Assembly (NCBI GenBank): GCA_001566295.1 | Contig: KQ964245.1 | Span: 1,555,524-1,619,523 of the forward strand | DNA: 64,000 nucleotides | Source: Microdochium bolleyi | Lineage: Eukaryota > Ascomycota > Sordariomycetes > Xylariales > Microdochiaceae | Direction: 5' to 3' | Shown: positions 44,806 through 55,483 of the stretch, piece by piece | Layout: each line of letters starts with the position of its first letter | How positions within the stretch are numbered: the stretch's first letter is position 1 | Program-made: the position numbers and the translations under genes | Notes under the pieces: model-generated | What the model saw: the letters and a program-made list of their open reading frames with translations, nothing else | Databases searched by the model: none | Told to the model about the DNA's origin: nothing

Positions 44806-47800
44806 ATGGAGCCTCATCCGCAGGACAGTAGCTCCAGCACCCCATCTCCCACGGATACCCGGCGTGCCCAGCCAAGCCAAGCAGAGAGCCAGCACTCAAA
44901 TGACACGGTGCGGAGACGCGGAGATGCGAGCTATGGTATGCCTGTCCTACAAAGAATCTCGGCCTACCCACCCGCCTCTATACTCCCGCGAGCTACGACC
45001 TGCTGTTGAACATGCAACTGATCGCTGTTTTCCCCTCCTGCAGGCTCGATCCAACCAGCAACGCCCGCCAGTGGCAGTCAATATCTAGCTGATCCTTACG
45101 AGCGGTCCGGGTCTCGAGCTAGCGGCCAGACAGCTCGCTCGCCTCTGATCGGCCCCGAGCGAGGAAGGCAGCGGCCAAAGAAGCCTGCCATGCTTCGAAG
45201 AACTTCGTCCAAGGCCCCGCACAAGGGCGAGATATTTTCGGCCGAGGATGACCCAGAAGAGCTGCAGAACGATGTTGTCGGAAGCCGCCCGACGTATGCT
45301 ACAGCGGCCGCCTTCAACAGCGACTCGCCTCGCCAACCCTCGAGCATACGACGTCGATCAGCTGCCGCTCCACCCTTATCTCGAGTTCAGTCAAGTCGTA
45401 GTGACGGCCCGGAAGACGATCGAATCGAGGAGCAATCCGAAGACGACGACCCGATGACTGCATCACAGCAACGCCTCGGCGACTCCATCGAAGAGCAGCA
45501 GGCGGGTGATGCTGAGACAGGGGAAGACGAAGACGAGGATGGCGACATCAGCGATGCTGAAAGTTTCACCTTGAAAGATCGTCAGCAGGCCATAAACGAA
45601 ACACACCCTTTCGGTATCAGGATCTGGAAGCCCGCGCTTTATAAAAAGGACCGCTCCGTGCAGAAGACAGCAGAGGGCGACATTCATTCATCGCCTGGTG
45701 GTCATGTCAGTCAATGGCTACTCTTCTTCAACCTTATCTGGACCTTGGCCTTCGGCTGGTGGATGTCTCTATTTGCAGCCTTTGGCGCTCTGGCGTGTTT
45801 CTTGACTGCGGCTGCTCCTAGTGGGAGAGAGTACGGCCGGGTGTTGTGGGGCCTGGCGAAGTACCTCTTCTATCCATTCGGCAAGTACGTGCGCCTGAGG
45901 ACAGATGAGGCCTACTTGCACGAGGATGAAGGCGAAGGCCGTAGTATCAGCGAGTACGAGCAGTGGCAGAGTGGCGATCTCGAGTACGGCAGGCTCTTCT
46001 TTGGTCCCGACCGGAGCCGCTCCATTATCGGCCGCTCGCGACGCAGTATTGATTCCGAACCCAGCGAGACAGAGAGCCTGCTCGGCCGTTCGTACCGAAG
46101 CGACAACCTGGATGCTGAGGCCCCTCGGAGCAAACGTCGATTGTTTGGCAGAGGCCAGTGGAACATTGGCCGTGTCATTTTCTTTGTCGTATTCTACGGA
46201 CTACTAACGCCGTCACTCTTCATCGCGTCCGCCATCTGCTGGTTCCTGGTCTTTTGGATCCCGATGGGCAAGGTGACACTGCTCTTGTTCGACCATCTGC
46301 GAAGACATCCACTGGCGCTCTCCTTCGAGTCCGACATCAGTCTTGCGAGAGACGGCGAGGGCGCGCATTCCGCCATCCTCGTCTGCACTTACCGTGCAAC
46401 TGGTTGGAAGTACTGGAAGTACACCATCGATGGCACCAACATCTTCCTCATCAACCTCATGGCGGTTGTCATGTTTGTCATCTTTGACTGGCTGGTACTC
46501 GACGGATATCTTCACATCGAGTCTTTCATGACCTCTCCCGGGTTTCTCTTTATGGCCGGTCTCCTCTCAATTATCCCTCTCGCATACTTCATTGGCCAGG
46601 CTGTCGCCTCAATTTCTGCTCAATCCTCAATGGGCGTTGGCGCCACTGTCAACGCATTCTTCGGCACTGTCGTCGAGGTGTTCCTTTATTGCGTTGCCCT
46701 GAGACAAGGTAAAGGTCAGCTAGTGGAGGGAAGCATCATTGGCAGTATCTTCGCTGGCGTGCTCTTCATGCCAGGACTCTCGATGTGCTTCGGTGCCATC
46801 AAGCGAAAGACGCAGCGCTTCAACTCCCGATCAGCAGGCATCACGTCGACTATGCTGCTCTTCGCTGTGATTGCAGCATTCGGCCCGACGTTGTTCTACC
46901 AAATCTATGGCACGCATGAGCTGCGCTGCGGAAGCTGCACTGACTACATCGACCCGCCCACTGGCTCTGACGAGCGAGATTGCCGTCGTTGTTATTACTC
47001 ACAGGTTCCAGCTCTGGACGACCGCTTCTACAATGAAGCTGTGCGGCCGTTCTGCTACATTGCGGCCGTCTTGCTCTTCTCGTCCTACATGATTGGCTTG
47101 ATGTTCACATTGCGCACACATGCCGCCATCATCTGGAACGTCGACAGCGACGAGAAGAAGCACGAAGAATCCAACCAGCCCAGCCAGCCTATTCATAATC
47201 ACATGTCGCACTCGTCAGACGCTCGCCTCGCAGCCCTCGCTGCGGAAGCGGCCAGCACGGACATCCGTGATACCAACCTCTTCAAGCGCATCTATGCACA
47301 GACCTCGAAGCAGGTTGGACTTCCCGAGCCTGAATCGCCTCATCACTCACGTCGTCCGTCTGGTCAGACTTCAATGCAGGCCAATGGGTCACCGTCCACG
47401 CCTCACATGGTCCCTCCGAAGGGTAATGAGTCTGGCTCCGACAGTGTCCGCTCACGTATACGCATTCCTGGCTTCGCCGACGCTGACAATGCCGTTGTTC
47501 GAGGTGTCGCCGAGCTGGCTGCCACTGCGGCCGCTATCGCGGCACGCGATGCTCGGCTTCCCCGGCGCAACACGGCCACTCAAGGCGGCTCTGTCGTGAA
47601 GAAGCCTAGCCAAGCCGCTGATGTCGGTCTCCTGCATGACGTTGTTACTGAAGCTGGCCACGGGGGTCACGATGCACCAAACTGGAGCCGGACCAAGAGT
47701 AGTGTCATCCTACTTGGCGCAACGTTCTTGTATGCCATCATTGCCGAGCTGCTGGTGGACACGGTTGACGTCGTCCTGGACAACTACCCGATCGACCCGA

Positions 47801-48349
47801 AGTTCCTGGGTATTACTCTGTTTGCGCTCGTGCCCAACACCACAGAGTTCCTGGTAAGTTTAGATAATTCTCCAGACTCGGGCCTGTCGACTAACCAGAG
47901 TGCTGCAGAACGCCATTTCTTTCGCGATCAACGGCAACGTTGCCCTATCCATGGAGATTGGTTCAGCTTATGCGCTTCAAGTCTGCTTGCTGCAGATCCC
48001 CGCCCTTGTCTTGTTCTCAGCTGTGTTCCCCATCACGCCTACTCTTGAGGATCCCGATCCGGCTCACTGGACATTCAGCCTGCTATTCCCGCAATGGGAT
48101 CTGGTGACGGTGATCCTCTGCGTGTTCCTGCTCAGCTACATGATGAACGAAGGCAAGAGCAACTACTTCAAGGGCAGCATCCTTGTGCTGGCTTACTTCG
48201 TGGTGATTACTGGTTTCTACTTCTCTAGCTTCACGGACGGCTCAATGGACTTGGGCATGTCCCGCTTCGATACGCTGGACGCTTCTGGCCAGTATACAAG
48301 CTACAAGACCATTGGCCGCGGAACAGGCGGGCGAGCCTATCAGGCCTGA
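44806..48349 (+). CDS. VNX1: Vnx1-like vacuolar/endomembrane cation/H+ antiporter (CaCA family)
   Basis: Multi-pass cation/proton exchanger; yeast Vnx1 moves Na+ and K+ into the vacuole. Exons 44806-44935, 45044-47853 and 47909-48349 give 1126 residues. Residues 1-290 are a cytosolic, Ser/acidic tail. Membrane segments begin with WLLFFNLIWTLAFGWWMSLF and recur through the VIFFVVFYGLLTPSLFI, INLMAVVMFVIFDWLV and FLFMAGLLSIIPLAYFIGQA helices. The first alpha repeat is VGATVNAFFGTVVEVFLY with the conserved Gly and Glu. After a Cys-rich lumenal loop (RCGSCTDYI, RDCRRCYYSQ) and a long Ser/Ala-rich cytosolic loop comes the second half, with the alpha repeat PNTTEFLNAISFAINGNVA across the last intron. 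The divergent alpha repeats fit the Vnx1 branch rather than Vcx1; substrate is inferred. The last exon has three to four more helices. Confidence 0.9.
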
Positions 48350-51008
48350 GCGGTGTTGACAGGACTGCACTGAAAGAGTCTCCAAGGGAGAAAGTGAAGG
48401 ACGGTGATCAGTGGTGAACAAGTCTATCCCTGCATGAACTCGGGCGCAGATGCACTCTTTTTTTTATCTGGCATTGTTAACATGTATCCTGTTAGACTAG
48501 TGACGCGACACTATTGAGCGCTTCAGCATTATTTTTTCTCGTGTGATCATGTCCAAGCATGATGTATGCGAAGAGTGGTCAATGTGACGCGACTGGATTC
48601 ATACGACCTTCATCACAAGCCGATGTCCTCACGGCAAGCGGCCTCCTCTCTGATAGCCGTGTGGTAGCTCTCAGGGACCGGCAGGACCAAATCGTGTCCG
48701 GGCTTGGCAACCACTCGTCCTCGCACAAAGAAAGCGACTACTTGACCCGACCCCTGGCTCGCGGTGGGTCCGGTCGTCTCAACGTGCATTGATGGTTTGC
48801 GTTCATCAAGCCTAGATATTCTCCTACAAAGAGCGATTGAAGCTCCGTGCAAACATTACCCGGCGCGAGCAGAGCTATGCTATACCCGCCTGCCTGGCTA
48901 CATCACAGAAAACCCGTCGACAAGCCAATCTCGGTGTTTCGTGCAAACGTCCGCGGACGGACGCGCATGCCGCCGAAGACAAGATGCCACGCACGGTCCC
49001 GGTGGCTCGGCGTCGGTAGTGATGACGCGCGAGCGAGGCGGACGACGGCACGGAACAGTGCCGGCTCACCGACTGTAGTCCCTCTGCAGTCTCATCAGGC
49101 AAAGGGACGCTGCTCGGGCAATCGCTGTCCGCCCGGGCGGGGACAGGTGCCGACGGGCGGGAAACGGCAGGACTGAAGTTGCGAAGTGGAGCTCCCGCTG
49201 CTTGGTCTTTTCGGGGTGCAGAGCCGCAAGTGGAGAAACAGGCCGGTGTTTGGTATTTTTTTCTATCTTTCCCGCCCTCCAGCCTCCAGGCTGTCGCGTG
49301 GCTGGTTACTGTGCTCCGGCATCCGACCGAGCAAGGTGAGAGAAGTGAGAAATGGGTCTCGGTGAGAAGAAAGGCCCCTGTCTGCACCGAGATGAAGCTG
49401 GAAGCAGGCCGCGACTGGAGCCATCTTTGTCGTGAACTGGGTCTGGCCCCACCACTGCCGCGCGTGCGTGTTAAGGCTTCCAAGGTTGGCCAGGGGTCGT
49501 GCCTGGAGCTTGAGCCATCCACGCACGAGAAAATTCTGCCGGTTGCAGAAGTGGGCCCCAGACACCGGTCGCGCACCGCCCTGGCCGCCCCTCTGGACAG
49601 TATATAAGTCTCGCCAGCCCGCCGCCTGTTTCCTGTTTTCTTCTTTTCTTCTTATGCGATTTTACTTCAGAGAATCACTTCTAAAGGAAAAATCCCATCT
49701 CTGTGTTCCCTACAGGAGCCACAGATCCCACCCTGGTTGATGAGTCGAAATCCCCGCTGCCTCAGAGTGAAGTTCTTTACTCTGGAAGCCAGCTGCTTCG
49801 TGCGCTGCGCCTTCCATACTCTCGCCCTGTCCGCAAGGATGGCGGTCTCCCCTGTCTGGCAACAGAAAAGGAGGACTGTATAGAGAGTGGTTGATGATCT
49901 CAACCCCAGTCGCTGTGTTGCCCTTGTGGTGCGCGGCCTGGGGTGGGCTTTGTGGGACGTCTGACAGGCTGTTTGTTTTTTTCTTTTCATTGCTATCGTG
50001 CGCTTGTCGCGCGACGCGAAGAAGACGGTTCCATGCTCTTTTGATGTGCTGTATGCCATGTGGATATGCTTCCAATTCGTTCCGAGGATCGTTGAATTCT
50101 GATGGTGAGGCGCACGTGAGGTTGATGTGAAAGATCATGATCGTTGGATATGTGAAAAGTGCCAATGCAGCTCGAGCACCCGACATGGAGTGGGAGCTTC
50201 CAAGACCGGTTGCGCGACCGTGTCCGCGTGCTGTGCTGATCACCTCGCAAACACTGAGACAGCCTTATTGCCAGCCTTGGTCTCTCTCACTACTCTGTTG
50301 CGACAACCATGAACAGCTAATACACGGACCCCGCCGGTTCACTTTGGATGCAGTCCGCGAGATTCGACGCCGCATAGCTCGATACTGATACTCTTGCGGT
50401 TCGTTGTTCGATCGAGCCTCAACACAACTAATGCTTCGAGTGCCGAGGACGGTCACAGAATTGCAGCGCCCGGCGAGCCACCGCCGCCGATGAGATGGAG
50501 GAAGTATTCTGCAGTCTCGGACGGTATGTTTGGTTCGTCCCTTGCCGACAGCGTCCGCGTTTGCAGCTCACGTTGGACATCGGTGCGACCTGGCGAGACT
50601 ACTTACGGATGTGCTCAGCGACCGAGATCCCCTGGACCAGCGATATGATGGTGTTTGCAGTCCCCACGACATCATGCACGGATAGCCTTGACCCGAAGCA
50701 AAGAATGGCCGCTAGAATGAGTCGGTAACATATCGTTTGTCCACATAGCACCCAGTCGACGACAAGTATGTTTGTTGTCCACGAAGTTTGGCTGCCACAT
50801 GACGATTCTAGATGAGGAGCGGACCTGTGCTGATCAATCGCCCATGGTGCCCGTATCGTTGTTTGTACTGTCGTTGAAGCCTGAAATCTAGGACAATAGG
50901 ACCTAGTTCGAATACTCGACTGTTCCTCCCACGCACATGCTCAAGTGATTCGCACGTCCTTGGGGCTCGCAGAAGGCACGCGCTATGGCAGTTGTCTCCT
51001 GTCACAGC
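48350..51008. other. 2.7-kb intergenic upstream of lectin-like gene
   Basis: 3' flank of the antiporter then a long spacer. A TATATAAG at 49600-49607 is followed by a CT-rich initiator-like stretch (TTTTCTTCTTTTCTTCTT), which looks like a strong core promoter. The frames after it are short and unrecognised, so the transcript may be noncoding or a missed small gene. Confidence 0.45.
49600..49660 (+). promoter_or_regulatory. TATA box with CT-rich initiator, orphan
   Basis: TATATAAG followed by CT-rich sequence, the arrangement of strongly expressed fungal genes. The next supported gene start is 1.4 kb downstream, so this promoter lacks an obvious client. An ATG at 49654 opens only 28 codons. 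Confidence 0.3.
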
Positions 51009-53062
51009 ATGAAGGTTCAATCAAGCATGTTGTCGTTTGCACCATTGATGCCGCTGTTTTTGCTTTCTCGGCTAGCATCCGCTGACTCCATCGCAACTTG
51101 GTACTCCAAGAGGTTTCGCACTCCTCAGGTCATCCTGTGGGATGCAGAAAAGCGCAAGATCTTCTACAGCCTGTGCAATAGCACCGGCCCTCCGATCTTC
51201 CCACATGACGATCAATACGCCCTGGAGCTTTATCACAAGCCTCTGTGGAACACTACCCTGGCCGGCTCTACCGGACTGAACCACTCCTCAGTAAGTGCTC
51301 CAGCTTGTCGTGTCACCAGCGGAGTGCCTGTCGCTGACATAATTGCTGGGCTAGACTCTAGTATACTATCAAGAAGAGAATGGCGGCATCGTCCAGGCCA
51401 TCTTCGATTGTAATAGCACGGGTCACCTGAACCTGCAAGAGGGCCAATCCTCTCTAGTGACTGCTGGAGGCACAGCGGTCCCCTCGCAAGAGATTCTACG
51501 TGGCACTGATCTAGTAGTAACCACCACGGACGATGATGGGCGTCGTGTTTTCTACAAGAATTCCAGAAACATGGTTGCCATGCATGAGTATCGACCACAT
51601 GCCAGCAGTGGTAGCAATAGTGCCTGGTACTTCGGTGGGTTCGTGACGCAAGACACAGCAACCGGGCTTCGCTTTGGAGCCTCTCTGGGTCGTAATGGCG
51701 ACGTCAACGTGGTCATGTCCAGCCGTGACGCCGACAGGTCTGTCTCGGTTGCCACCAAACAGGCTGAACAAAGCGATTGGACCATATGCAAGTCCCACAT
51801 GAGCAGCAACGCCGCGATCCTCGTAGACGAATGCTGACCGACCATATGATTAGATGGATGGCCCATGAGTGCCGTGACCACGAGCGGCATCTTTCATGTG
51901 ACCAATGCCACAGCAGCCGAGGACTGGTACTTCACCAATCCTGAAACCTTTGTCGTCGCGCGTGGCAGACGCGAGCTGGACAACTTTGGGAGTGCTGCCG
52001 ACATTGCCGTTGCATATCATATATACCGCTCCTTCCAATCATTACTGGTCGCTTATGGCGTCTTCTATATAGGTGACGATGCTCACCTCCACGGTATCAT
52101 CGGCAGGCCCTTCTTCTGGGCCAAGTCCGCGCAGCAATCACCGGTGTTCTGGCCTGCCGCGGACAGGCCTTTTGCCAGGCTCGCTGCGACGTGGTCCAAC
52201 GACACAGGTGATTTGTGGCTATACTACATGAGCCGCGGTGAGAGTAAGGGCTCTTTCTCGTTCCCCAATCGCTCCTCCTGCACCCACATCATGTGTAGCA
52301 AGATACTGACAGTATTTCCTGGCCGCAGTGACCCAGGTATGGCTGAAGGACGGGGATTGGCAGCCATACCTCCCGCTGGAGAAGTTCCAGAGAACATTTT
52401 CGGGCCCCGCTGGCGCCCAGTCTCAGGACCGCCTCACTCGGCCCCAGAAGATCGCCGTCGGCGTCGGCATCAGCGTCGGGGTCATTATCTTCATCGTCCT
52501 CACGGCGTACTACTTGTTTGTCCACACCAAGGAAGTCCGAGAAGGCAAGAACAACCAGCGTGTCGTGCCTCGCGCCGGCAGTGCTCTGACTGTGGCGCCA
52601 AGCACCGACATGGCTGTGCCTCAGTCGAGCCCAGGGGTCTCGCCATCAACGACGTCAAACCTTGCTCCGAGGGTTGAGTCCGGCCGTCGGATAAGCAGCC
52701 AGTTCCTGACAGTTCCCAACACCAGGCTGAGTTCGCCGCTGCTAAAGCGGCGGGAGCACAAAGATCCTTCACAGAATCTGGATGGCGGCGCGACTCGCAT
52801 ACCTCACCCGCCTGGACCTCGGCCAGTCCACGAGCTCGGGCATGAGGCGCCAGCGCAAGGACTGGAAGCGGCACGTGCTCCGTTAAATGCTGGAAATGAT
52901 GGCGTGCTGAAATCGAGCGAGGTGCCGACGGTGCGGATCGTCCCCTCTACGCCGCCTGGATATGCGACTCCGATGTCACAGACGATGGACTCAATGGACC
53001 CAGTGGCTTCCGATACAACGACATCACCAGTGCCAGTAGACCGTCGCAGCTCGATCCTGTAG
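51009..53062 (+). CDS. secreted-ectodomain membrane protein, fucose-lectin-like propeller
   Basis: Probable type I membrane protein at the cell surface. Exons 51009-51290, 51355-51787, 51854-52237 and 52329-53062 give 610 residues. Residues 1-25 (MLSFAPLMPLFLLSRLASA core) are a signal peptide. The ectodomain, about 26-400, has repeated beta/aromatic units with Asn-glycosylation sites (NSTG, NTTL, NHSS, NATA, NDTG) and Trp/Tyr motifs (SAWYFGGF, DWYFTNP, DLWLYYMS, WQPYLPLEKF) recalling fungal fucose-specific lectin propellers. One membrane helix follows at about 406-428 (VGVGISVGVIIFIVLTAYYL), then a disordered Ser/Pro tail of about 180 residues. The second intron is GC-AG: GCAAGT donor, CTGAC branch, TTAG acceptor, restoring DWTIYGWPMSAV; without it the frame stops at 51837. 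An in-frame ATG at 50985 would add 8 residues. Sugar binding is inferred. Confidence 0.75.
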
Positions 53063-53579
53063 GTCCCATCCGAGTCTGGACAGAAATTGATATAGGACCA
53101 TATGGCAAGGCGGTGGAGGTGGTTGCGCCCTTGAGTGCATTCTTGGGTGGATTTATACCGTTCTGTAGCCGTGATGATCGGGTTCTATCTCACTTTGAAT
53201 TTTTCCAAGGCTGGTGGAGGTGAGGTTTCACGATAGCCCACAGTTGTTGCCAAAAACATACGGAGTACTTGGGTCCAACAATTTGGAAACTTCCCAGTTT
53301 GACCTCTCATATTCTATGGCGCACCTTGCAGGACCGGATTGCGATCAATAACTTGTATAGAATTGTGGAATGCCCGTTTCCATGTCCGCGTGTCTGCTCG
53401 TGTAAGTCGTTGCCGTTGTGCTGGGGCCCGCGTGATTATGTCAGCAGGACCTAGCGCGCTCTCAAGCGCAACGACACGCGTGTCTGCAGGGGTTCCATCT
53501 CAAGCATCCGCACGTGCAAACAACCGCCCGCCATCAACAACATGTGAATCTCCCGTCCTGCACTCTCAGAGACGGATCT

Positions 53580-53615
<36 letters not shown>

Positions 53616-53701
53616 GTATTCGCAACGCGAGACTGCGAGGTATATCCAGAGCCCCGAATAGCATCCACTGCAAGATCAGAGAGCCACGCCCGCGCCTCAG
53701 C
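53063..53701. other. intergenic before CENP-W
   Basis: 3' flank of the lectin-like gene and CENP-W promoter. The only distinctive element is the AC microsatellite at 53582-53614. Confidence 0.5.
53582..53614. repeat. (AC)n microsatellite, 33 bp
   Basis: About 16 uninterrupted AC units, ending 87 bases before the CENP-W start codon, so in its 5' UTR or core promoter. Confidence 0.95.
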
Positions 53702-54174
53702 ATGGCAGCAGGACAGAAGCTGTACCCGCGCGCGACGGTCAAGAAGATAGTCAAGGCGCACTCGAAGTGCAATGTCAGCAAGAATGTCGACGTCATGGTA
53801 CGGGCTGCCTCTGCCCCCTTCCTCTCCAGACATTCTGATCTGCAGTCTTTGCTGACATGTGGCTTGCGCTACGTTTGTTGCAGATCTTCTTGGACTATGT
53901 CCTCTTCATGCAGACGTAAGTTGCTTCTCCGAGTGCCACAGCGAGCACCAGGGTATGGGTGTTCTGACAAGAGGGGATGCTATCCAGGTTGGTGAAAGAA
54001 GCCGCGATCGACTCAAAGCAGGCTGGCGAGCGCGGTATCAGTGCCAAGAGCATCCAGAAAGTCGCACCTGTGAGTCGGATTTCGTTTTTCATTGCGGAAT
54101 GCACGACGACCGTTCCGTGGTGTGCATGGTGCTAACTGTGTATGCAGGATGCTCTGAGCAAGTTCAAGGGATGA
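53702..54174 (+). CDS. WIP1: CENP-W/Wip1 histone-fold kinetochore protein
   Basis: Small histone-fold protein that pairs with CENP-T (Cnn1) in the constitutive centromere complex. Four exons, 53702-53797, 53884-53915, 53988-54069 and 54148-54174, give 78 residues, the family size; no single frame shows it. Introns are GT-AG (GTACGG, GTAAGT, GTGAGT donors) and all phases close. The protein starts MAAGQKLYPRATVKKIVKAH, then SKCNVSKNVDVM / IFLDYVLFMQT / LVKEAAIDSKQAGERGI / SAKSIQKVAPDALSKFKG. It has helix 1 (ATVKKIVKAH), long helix 2 (NVDVMIFLDYVLFMQTLVKE) and helix 3 (SAKSIQKVAPDALSKF) of a histone fold with no tails. CENP-W is favoured over CENP-S/X or NF-Y subunits by its size and the YPRATVKKIVKAH start. 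Confidence 0.88.
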
Positions 54175-55483
54175 AAGGGACGGGTTGTGGACACCAGAAA
54201 CGCGCCATGCACTGAGCACAGTCATATCATCACCACCAGGTCCACGAGCCCAAGGCGCGACGGGAGAGCCTAGAGTCTAGCAGAACTATGATGAGGGGCT
54301 CCTCAGCGCAGGCCAAAGCTGTCACGTCGCCCTTGTAAAGGGACAAGGCGAACCAGCTTGACCTCTGTGGGCAATTCATGATCAGAAGACAGGCCGCGCC
54401 GAGCACGTATCAGTTGACTGCAGAGTTCAAGGAGGCCAAGACATGGAGAGATAACACACCGAGTCTGCGATGATGCAGTCCAACATTCCCGAGTCCGAAG
54501 TTACTTCGGGATGAAGAGCAGCTGCATTCTTGAAAGCCAGAAGATGGCAGTGGCCGTTCGAGCTCAAGTCGCAAGGGCGGCCATCATGATGCGGACCTAT
54601 TGTATGTAGCATATTCAACTCGACTCCTCGATGTTTATTTCCATGATACATCCATGCTTTCTCCGAGTTGTTCTTCGCCGCTGTGTCGTGTGGAAAGGGA
54701 GAGGCGAGAGCATGGTGGAGCAAATGGTCAGGGACCCCGCCTCCACCAAGAGGCCGCTCGGGGTGCAGCCGGCCGAACTACCTAGGTACTTGGCAGGAGC
54801 TTCTAGCTCGCGTGGTGCGAAGGGGCCATCAGAGATGGGAGTGGCATACCAGTTCTCGACACACTGCCCGCTGCAGGACCAGCTGTGAGCTCCAGAGATC
54901 TTTCCTGGAAAAAGTAAACAGACCAGGCTTCTTGTTGGACCGGGTCCGAGTTCGCAGGGAGCACCCGACTGTTGTTGTTGTGTGTTTCGAGCAAGCAGCA
55001 GACCCCTGTCGAGACGAGCGCGGGCCCTGGAGCTGAGGAGAGCTGCACGAGGGGCCAATCAGCGGACGTGCCTGCATGCTCCACCAGGGCTCTCTGCTCC
55101 CCACTCGTGCAGGTCGTTCCGTCACAGCTCTATTGATCTTCCTTTGCCTTCCACGATTTTGGCTGCCACAGACCCTCCTGGCGTGTGTGGTCCCTTCGCA
55201 ACAACCCTACTCCTCCGTCATACGCAACGTCCTACACCACAATCTCCGCAACGACCGCCCGAGCCATCCCGAATTTTCTCCTCTGCTGCAAGACACCACC
55301 CAATTGGGCTTGCACTACTTCCTACACTCAGCTACGCATCTCCACAGCCATCCTGCTCCGTGGTCACAAGCCCTCGACTCCAGGCACACGACCTCCTCAC
55401 TCTCGACCTTCGGCGCGCCGTCTTCCTTCGTGCTCCGACAGAGATAAGCCCATAGCCATACAAGCATCATAAGACAAGCCAAG
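54175..55483. other. intergenic between CENP-W and YAG7-like
   Basis: 3' flank then promoter. It holds a perfect palindrome TACCTAGGTA (54779-54788) and a CCAAT box in GCCAATCAGCGG (CCAAT at 55055-55059), followed by a long C/T-rich leader. No further gene was seen. Confidence 0.5.
55055..55059 (+). promoter_or_regulatory. CCAAT box upstream of YAG7-like gene
   Basis: CCAAT in the same 12-base context (GCCAATCAGCGG) as the box in the NDC80 divergent promoter; consistent with HAP/NF-Y binding about 425 bp before the start codon. Confidence 0.4.

Noticed and set aside
50880..50935. Possible tRNA B box (AGTTCGAATAC)
   Set aside because: No matching A box, acceptor stem or cloverleaf could be drawn around it.
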